18,176 bases of DNA, from the NCBI GenBank assembly GCA_018677115.1, contig JAHHOC010000403.1, forward strand, positions 1 to 18,176, in the 5' to 3' direction. The notes under the pieces were generated by a model. It saw only the letters and a list, made by a program, of their open reading frames with translations, did no database searches and was not told the origin of the DNA. The translations under genes and the position numbers were made by a program. This stretch comes from Arenicella sp. Lineage in GTDB: Bacteria; Pseudomonadota; Gammaproteobacteria; Arenicellales; Arenicellaceae. Each line of letters starts with the position of its first letter. Position 1 is the stretch's first letter. Of this stretch, positions 14,572-18,176 are shown in pieces.

Positions 14572-14852
14572 AAGTTCTCCTAGATAATTTTACAATTGGC
14601 TAAAAGGGCAAGCCTGCATGCTGCTCTGTACAATAAAAAACTGCGAAAAACGGGGTTCTCAGCAGTGCGCAGCACGATTCATCTTATCGGGTCGCGATTG
14701 TAACAGATGTGTCAAGTTTTTTGGCAGTTTGCGCAAGATAAATACTGATTAAAAACCATAAACAGGTGAACTGCGGGGGGAGTTGCCAGTGGCTGCTGGC
14801 CTGTTCGCCACAAGATGCGAGTATTGATGCCAAGCCTGCTGCACTTGCTGAT
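14572..14852. promoter_or_regulatory. folD-petA intergenic region, probable pet promoter region
   Basis: This 281-bp gap is the only long break in the minus-strand core block, so the pet promoter should lie here. On the minus strand a perfect TTGACA occurs at 14710-14715, and TACAAT at 14697-14702, but they are only seven bases apart and cannot form one promoter. At 17 bases spacing from TTGACA only a weak ACCCGA is found. AACAG (14761-14765) pairs with CTGTT (14801-14805), enclosing GCCAG/CTGGC (14785-14789, 14796-14800); on the minus strand TATGGTTTTT follows, which could end folD transcripts. No coding potential was seen. Confidence 0.4.
14751..14805 (-). terminator. Weak candidate terminator downstream of folD
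   Basis: Read on the minus strand, an AACAG/CTGTT outer stem encloses a five-base CCAGC-type hairpin and is followed by TATGGTTTTT (14751-14760). The outer stem is short and has a long interior, so it is a weak terminator at best. Confidence 0.25.
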
Positions 14853-15758
14853 TTAACTCAGTTTATGAATCATCCGCGCCGCTTTTGCCGTGTTTTTCAT
14901 TAACATGGCCACGGTCATCGGCCCTACCCCACCGGGCACCGGAGTAATTGCGCCGGCAACGTCCTTTACGTCGTCGAAATCCACATCACCCACCAGGCGA
15001 TAGCCTCTCGAGTGTTCTAGGTCTTCCACACGGTTAATACCCACGTCGATTACGGTTGCTCCTTCCTTAACCATGTCGGCGGTGAGGAACTCAGGCACCC
15101 CTATCGCGGCGATCAGAATGTCTGCCTGACGCGTGTAGTTTGCCAGGTGATCTGTGCCGCTGTGACAGCAGGTAACCGTGCAATTGGCACGATCACCTTT
15201 TTGTACCAGAATATTCATCATCGGTTTGCCAACAATGTTGCTTCTGCCAATAACCACCGCATGCTTGCCGGACATGTGAATGCCGCTGCGGGTGATCAAT
15301 TCGGGGATTCCGGATGGCGTGCAGGGAGTCAGGCAGTCGATCCCGATGCTTAATTTGCCGACATTCTCGGGGTGAAACCCATCCACATCCTTGGCGGGGT
15401 CAATATGCTCAATAACCCGCTCCTCGTCCATATGATGCGGCAAGGGAAGTTGTACCAGAATACCATGCACATCTGGATCCTGATTAAGCTGCTCAACTTC
15501 ATCCAGCAACTCCTGTTCGGTAGCCTCCAATTCCAGTTCAATTTTAACCGAGCGCACACCAGTTTCCTCGCAGGCACGAACCTTGCTGCCAACGTAAGCT
15601 CTGGATGCTGGATTATTGCCAACCAGAACCACGGCCAGGCAGGGTTCGATGCCCTGCTTGAGCAGCTCATCAACTTCCTGCTTGGCTTCTACCCGGATCT
15701 CAGCGGCTATTTTATTGCCGTCGATGATTGTTGCAGTGTCAGCTTTATCCATGGACAT
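14853..15758 (-). CDS. folD: FolD, methylenetetrahydrofolate dehydrogenase/cyclohydrolase
   Basis: A 301-residue bifunctional enzyme that interconverts 5,10-methylene-, 5,10-methenyl- and 10-formyl-tetrahydrofolate with NADP in the cytoplasm. Hallmarks are AYVGSKVRAC with the catalytic Lys59, GILVQLPLP (99-107), DVDGFHP, VVIGRSNIVGKPM for nucleotide binding and the C-terminal TPVPGGVGPMT. It is about a dozen residues longer than E. coli FolD, partly because of the N-terminal MSMDKADTA; Met3 is an alternative start. No strong ribosome binding site is visible. It lies 28 bases after tatC in the same direction, an unrelated function placed between tat and pet. Confidence 0.95.
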   Translation of the reverse strand: MSMDKADTATIIDGNKIAAEIRVEAKQEVDELLKQGIEPCLAVVLVGNNPASRAYVGSKVRACEETGVRSVKIELELEATEQELLDEVEQLNQDPDVHGILVQLPLPHHMDEERVIEHIDPAKDVDGFHPENVGKLSIGIDCLTPCTPSGIPELITRSGIHMSGKHAVVIGRSNIVGKPMMNILVQKGDRANCTVTCCHSGTDHLANYTRQADILIAAIGVPEFLTADMVKEGATVIDVGINRVEDLEHSRGYRLVGDVDFDDVKDVAGAITPVPGGVGPMTVAMLMKNTAKAARMIHKLS

Positions 15759-15786
15759 GAGATGGAATGTTTTTATAGTTAGTTCT

Positions 15787-16527
15787 CTATTCCGAATTTA
15801 GGTCATTTCTCTCCAATTTGCGAGCTAATAATAGGCCTGCCTCAAATAATAAACAAACCGGCACCGCCAGCATTATCTGCGAAAATATATCCGGCGGCGT
15901 CATCAGCATGCCGATAACAAATGCGCCCAAAATAATGTAGGGCCGCTGCCGTGCCATGGAATCGGCAGTCACCACACCCATGCGCGCCAACAACACAGTG
16001 GCAACCGGCACTTCAAAGGCAACACCAAAAGCAAAAAATAATTTCAGGGCAAAACTCATGTAGGCGCTAATGTCGGTCATCACCGCCACACCGTCCGGCG
16101 CCATACTGATGAAAAACTTGAAAATGATCGGAAATACGATGTAGTAGGCAAATAACACGCCGAAGTAAAACAGCAGGGTGCTGGATATAATCAGGGGCAA
16201 CACAATGCTTTTCTCATTCTGGTACAGGCCCGGCGCGACAAATGCCCACACTTGATACAGCACCATAGGGATCGCCAGCGCAAAGGCAGTAGCAAAGGCG
16301 AATTTAAAGGGGATGAAAAATGGCCCATGCGGTTCCGTAGAGATCATGGTACTACCCTGCGGAAGGTTGGAAATCAATGGCGTGGCAAACCACTCATACA
16401 AATTATTGGCGAACGGGACCAGGCAAACAAAAAGCACCAATACCGAAAGCACCGCCCAGATCAGTCGGTTGCGTAATTCTATTAAATGCGAAACGAAAGG
16501 CTCAGATTTTTGTTCAGCATCATTCAT
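15787..16527 (-). CDS. tatC: TatC, twin-arginine translocase receptor subunit
   Basis: A 246-residue membrane protein with six predicted helices. FVSHLIELRNRL (11-22) carries the conserved Glu17 of the signal-peptide binding site, and YQVWAFVAPGLYQNEK is the conserved periplasmic-loop/helix region. TatC with TatB recognises RR signal peptides and recruits TatA to move folded proteins across the inner membrane. I chose the ATG at 16527, which starts MNDAEQKSEP, seven bases after the tatB stop; the frame is open 32 codons further upstream, but this lies within tatB and shows no conservation. A local Tat substrate is the Rieske protein of petA. Confidence 0.95.
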   Translation of the reverse strand: MNDAEQKSEPFVSHLIELRNRLIWAVLSVLVLFVCLVPFANNLYEWFATPLISNLPQGSTMISTEPHGPFFIPFKFAFATAFALAIPMVLYQVWAFVAPGLYQNEKSIVLPLIISSTLLFYFGVLFAYYIVFPIIFKFFISMAPDGVAVMTDISAYMSFALKLFFAFGVAFEVPVATVLLARMGVVTADSMARQRPYIILGAFVIGMLMTPPDIFSQIMLAVPVCLLFEAGLLLARKLERNDLNSE

Positions 16528-16534
16528 GAAGCGC

Positions 16535-16858
16535 TCATTGACCTTTACCAGACTCTCCCTGTTCAGCATTGCCATCGGCATCCACTTCCTGCTTTTCGGC
16601 CGAATCTGCCAAATCACGGCCAAACTGCTTTATGTCATTTTTTAGATCAGTCATTTCCTGGCGCGCCTTATCAAGGTCGCCGAACGGCGTGGCGTCAAGT
16701 TCACTCTGCATCTCACTACGCAGGCGGTACATGCCACGACGCGCCTTACGTATCAGGAAAGCCGCCTGTTTGGCAACTTCCGGCAATCTTTCCGGCCCCA
16801 TCACCAACAACAGAACTAGCGCTATTACCAGCAGTTCCCAAAAGCCGATATCAAACAT
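16535..16858 (-). CDS. tatB: TatB, twin-arginine translocase subunit
   Basis: A 107-residue protein: MFDIGFWELLVIALVLLLVMGPERLP is the classic TatB N-terminus, with Glu8 in the membrane helix and the Gly21-Pro22 hinge. An amphipathic helix (about 24-60) and a charged, low-complexity tail follow. TatB pairs with TatC to form the signal-peptide receptor. It starts 17 bases after tatA and ends seven bases before tatC, in the standard tatABC order. It is shorter than E. coli TatB, mainly in the tail, which is common. Confidence 0.95.
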   Translation of the reverse strand: MFDIGFWELLVIALVLLLVMGPERLPEVAKQAAFLIRKARRGMYRLRSEMQSELDATPFGDLDKARQEMTDLKNDIKQFGRDLADSAEKQEVDADGNAEQGESGKGQ

Positions 16859-16875
16859 GAGCTAGCGCAATCGGA

Positions 16876-17091
16876 TTACTTTTCTTCTGATTTTGAAGGC
16901 TCGGATTGTTCGGCTTCGCCATCTACATTTTCCTGCTCATCTTCATCCTTTTCATTTATGGCCTTTTTGAATCCTTTCACTGCGCCGCCCAGATCACCAC
17001 CGATGCCGCGTAGCTTTTTGGTACCAAAAATCAATGCCACGATCAACAGTATGATCAGCAACTGCCAAATTGATATTCCGCCTATACCCAT
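16876..17091 (-). CDS. tatA: TatA, twin-arginine translocase pore subunit
   Basis: A 71-residue protein: [23 protein letters not shown] is the TatA membrane helix with the FG hinge (22-23), followed by an amphipathic helix (26-45, [17 protein letters not shown]) and an acidic tail. Many TatA copies assemble to let folded proteins cross the inner membrane. GAGG lies eight bases before the ATG. The gene begins 15 bases after hisE, so the his and tat genes are probably cotranscribed, an arrangement also found in Pseudomonas. Confidence 0.96.
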   Translation of the reverse strand: MGIGGISIWQLLIILLIVALIFGTKKLRGIGGDLGGAVKGFKKAINEKDEDEQENVDGEAEQSEPSKSEEK

Positions 17092-17106
17092 TGCAATAAC
17101 CTCACT

Positions 17107-17433
17107 TCAGTTTTGCGCACTCCGCGCTGCTTTTTCTTCAATGCCGGAAGTCCCCATGCGACGCTCCAGTTCATCAATCACCTGTTGTGGATCGAGTCCC
17201 TGATGTGCCAACAGTACCATGCTGTGAAACCACAGGTCCGCAGTTTCGTAAATAATCCTGTCGGCATCGCCTTGTTTAGCGGCAATAACCGTTTCAGTCG
17301 CTTCCTCACCTATTTTCTTCAGTATCTCATCAAGGCCCCGGGCGTACAGCGCAGCCACGTAGGAAGAATCAGCATCTGCCTCCAGCCGATCCAGCAGGGT
17401 CTGATGCAATCTTGCGAGGACGTTATTGTTCAT
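17107..17433 (-). CDS. hisE: HisE, phosphoribosyl-ATP diphosphatase
   Basis: A 108-residue all-alpha MazG-like enzyme that releases diphosphate from phosphoribosyl-ATP, the second step of histidine synthesis. The metal-binding helix [16 protein letters not shown] (38-53) and [14 protein letters not shown] (62-75) are diagnostic. It is a separate gene, not fused to hisI as in enterobacteria. Its ATG lies two bases after the hisI stop, so the two are coupled. Intact and of normal length. Confidence 0.95.
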   Translation of the reverse strand: MNNNVLARLHQTLLDRLEADADSSYVAALYARGLDEILKKIGEEATETVIAAKQGDADRIIYETADLWFHSMVLLAHQGLDPQQVIDELERRMGTSGIEEKAARSAQN

Positions 17434-17435
17434 CT

Positions 17436-17822
17436 CTATTTCTGGTATATGTCAGCAGGATCCTTCAACACCGGCTCCACAGCCTGCCATTCGCCATCAT
17501 TATACACTCGAAAAAAACAGCTCCGCCTGCCGGTGTGACATGCTATGCCGCCCTGTTGCCTGACTTTCAGCAGAACAACATCGGCGTCACAGTCGAGGCG
17601 CAGTTGCTCAACCAACTGATGATGACCTGATTGCTCACCTTTGCGCCACAATTCGCGGCGTGAACGCGACCAGTACACCGCACGCCGTGTAGCTGCTGTC
17701 TCACTCAGTGCCTCTCGATTCATCCAGGCAAGCATCAGTGTATCGCCGCTTTCGCAATCCTGCGCAATCGCCGGTACAAGTCCGTCGTCGTTCCAGTTTA
17801 TTTGATCCAGCCAATTTGTCAT
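17436..17822 (-). CDS. hisI: HisI, phosphoribosyl-AMP cyclohydrolase
   Basis: A 128-residue enzyme that opens the adenine ring of phosphoribosyl-AMP, the third step of histidine synthesis. [12 protein letters not shown] (76-87) supplies the metal-binding Asp77/79/81, and Cys78, Cys95 (ACHTG) and Cys102 (RRSCF) form the zinc site. The [14 protein letters not shown] segment is also conserved. It lies 20 bases after hisF and two bases before hisE. A stand-alone, complete gene. Confidence 0.96.
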   Translation of the reverse strand: MTNWLDQINWNDDGLVPAIAQDCESGDTLMLAWMNREALSETAATRRAVYWSRSRRELWRKGEQSGHHQLVEQLRLDCDADVVLLKVRQQGGIACHTGRRSCFFRVYNDGEWQAVEPVLKDPADIYQK

Positions 17823-17842
17823 TGTGTTGGCAGTATAGGGAT

Positions 17843-18176
17843 TTACAGCCGAACCTCAACGCCGGAATCACGCATTGCCTGCTTGGCATCTTCCACCGTA
17901 TATTCGCCGAAGTGAAAAATGCTGGCGGCCAGTACTGCATCGGCACCGCCCTCAATAACACCCTCGACCAGATGCTGAAGGGTGCCAACTCCACCCGAAG
18001 CAATCACCGGAACGGGGACAGCTTCTGCTACCGCACGGGTAAGCTTGAGGTCATAGCCTGCCTTGGTGCCATCGCCATCCATGCTGGTCAAGAGAATTTC
18101 ACCAGCACCATAGTCTGCCATTTTCCTGGCCCAGACAACCGCATCGATTCCGGTTTGCCGGCGACCACCATGGGTA
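17843..18176 (-). CDS. hisF: HisF, imidazole glycerol phosphate synthase cyclase subunit (partial, C-terminal)
   Basis: The frame is open from the stop at 17843 to the window edge, so only the last 110 or so codons are present and the start lies outside. [33 protein letters not shown] and the phosphate-binding [12 protein letters not shown] are the C-terminal half of the HisF TIM barrel, and [16 protein letters not shown] is the last phosphate loop. HisF uses ammonia delivered by HisH to close the imidazole ring. It leads the his-tat run visible here. Confidence 0.96.
   Translation of the reverse strand, partial: THGGRRQTGIDAVVWARKMADYGAGEILLTSMDGDGTKAGYDLKLTRAVAEAVPVPVIASGGVGTLQHLVEGVIEGGADAVLAASIFHFGEYTVEDAKQAMRDSGVEVRL

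Noticed and set aside
14697..14715. TTGACA and TACAAT as one pet promoter
   Set aside because: They are only seven bases apart, so they cannot be the -35 and -10 boxes of one promoter.
16528..16623. Upstream extension of TatC
   Set aside because: It runs inside tatB and the conserved TatC N-terminus begins at the ATG at 16527.

Overview
The window reads as chromosomal DNA of a gammaproteobacterium with roughly 50-55% GC by eye. The housekeeping genes point that way: SspA/SspB, HslVU, an unfused hisI-hisE pair next to tatABC, and a petABC cytochrome bc1 operon with a twin-arginine Rieske protein. No rRNA, tRNA, CRISPR array, insertion sequence or prophage gene was seen.

Positions 1-6326 are an accessory, catabolic-looking block. 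The end of a BCCT-family transporter (plus strand) faces a six-gene minus-strand run. In transcription order this is an ornithine cyclodeaminase-family protein, a small [2Fe-2S] protein, an FAD/BFD-iron-sulfur oxidoreductase, a DAO-family flavoprotein, a NUDIX hydrolase and a gamma-glutamyltransferase-fold hydrolase. The first four genes overlap by 1-4 bases, so they are probably translationally coupled. The middle three match the three-subunit hydroxyproline/opine/HcnABC-type dehydrogenases. Two of the enzymes (the cyclodeaminase-like and the GGT-like) appear to lack a residue that defines the classical activity, so the substrate is likely unusual. I infer a pathway that imports a small zwitterionic compound and oxidises an amine or imino acid.

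Positions 6327-8358 hold a plus-strand two-gene unit: a ribbon-helix-helix protein with a C-terminal four-cysteine metal-site candidate, and an alpha/beta hydrolase with a GHSMG nucleophile motif. Upstream are two related palindromes whose centres are 21 bp apart and overlap a possible promoter, and a possible 34-codon ORF with a good ribosome binding site.

Positions 8488-18176 are all minus strand and mostly core genes. In transcription order they are hisF (partial), hisI, hisE, tatA, tatB, tatC, folD, a 281-bp gap, petA, petB, petC, sspA, sspB, hslV, hslU and a small membrane protein of unknown function. The two halves make sense together: TatABC exports folded proteins such as the Rieske protein, and the bc1 operon continues into regulators (SspA/SspB) and the HslVU protease. 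The main surprises here are a PLWY Qo-site motif in cytochrome b and a perfect 10-bp hairpin between petC and sspA.
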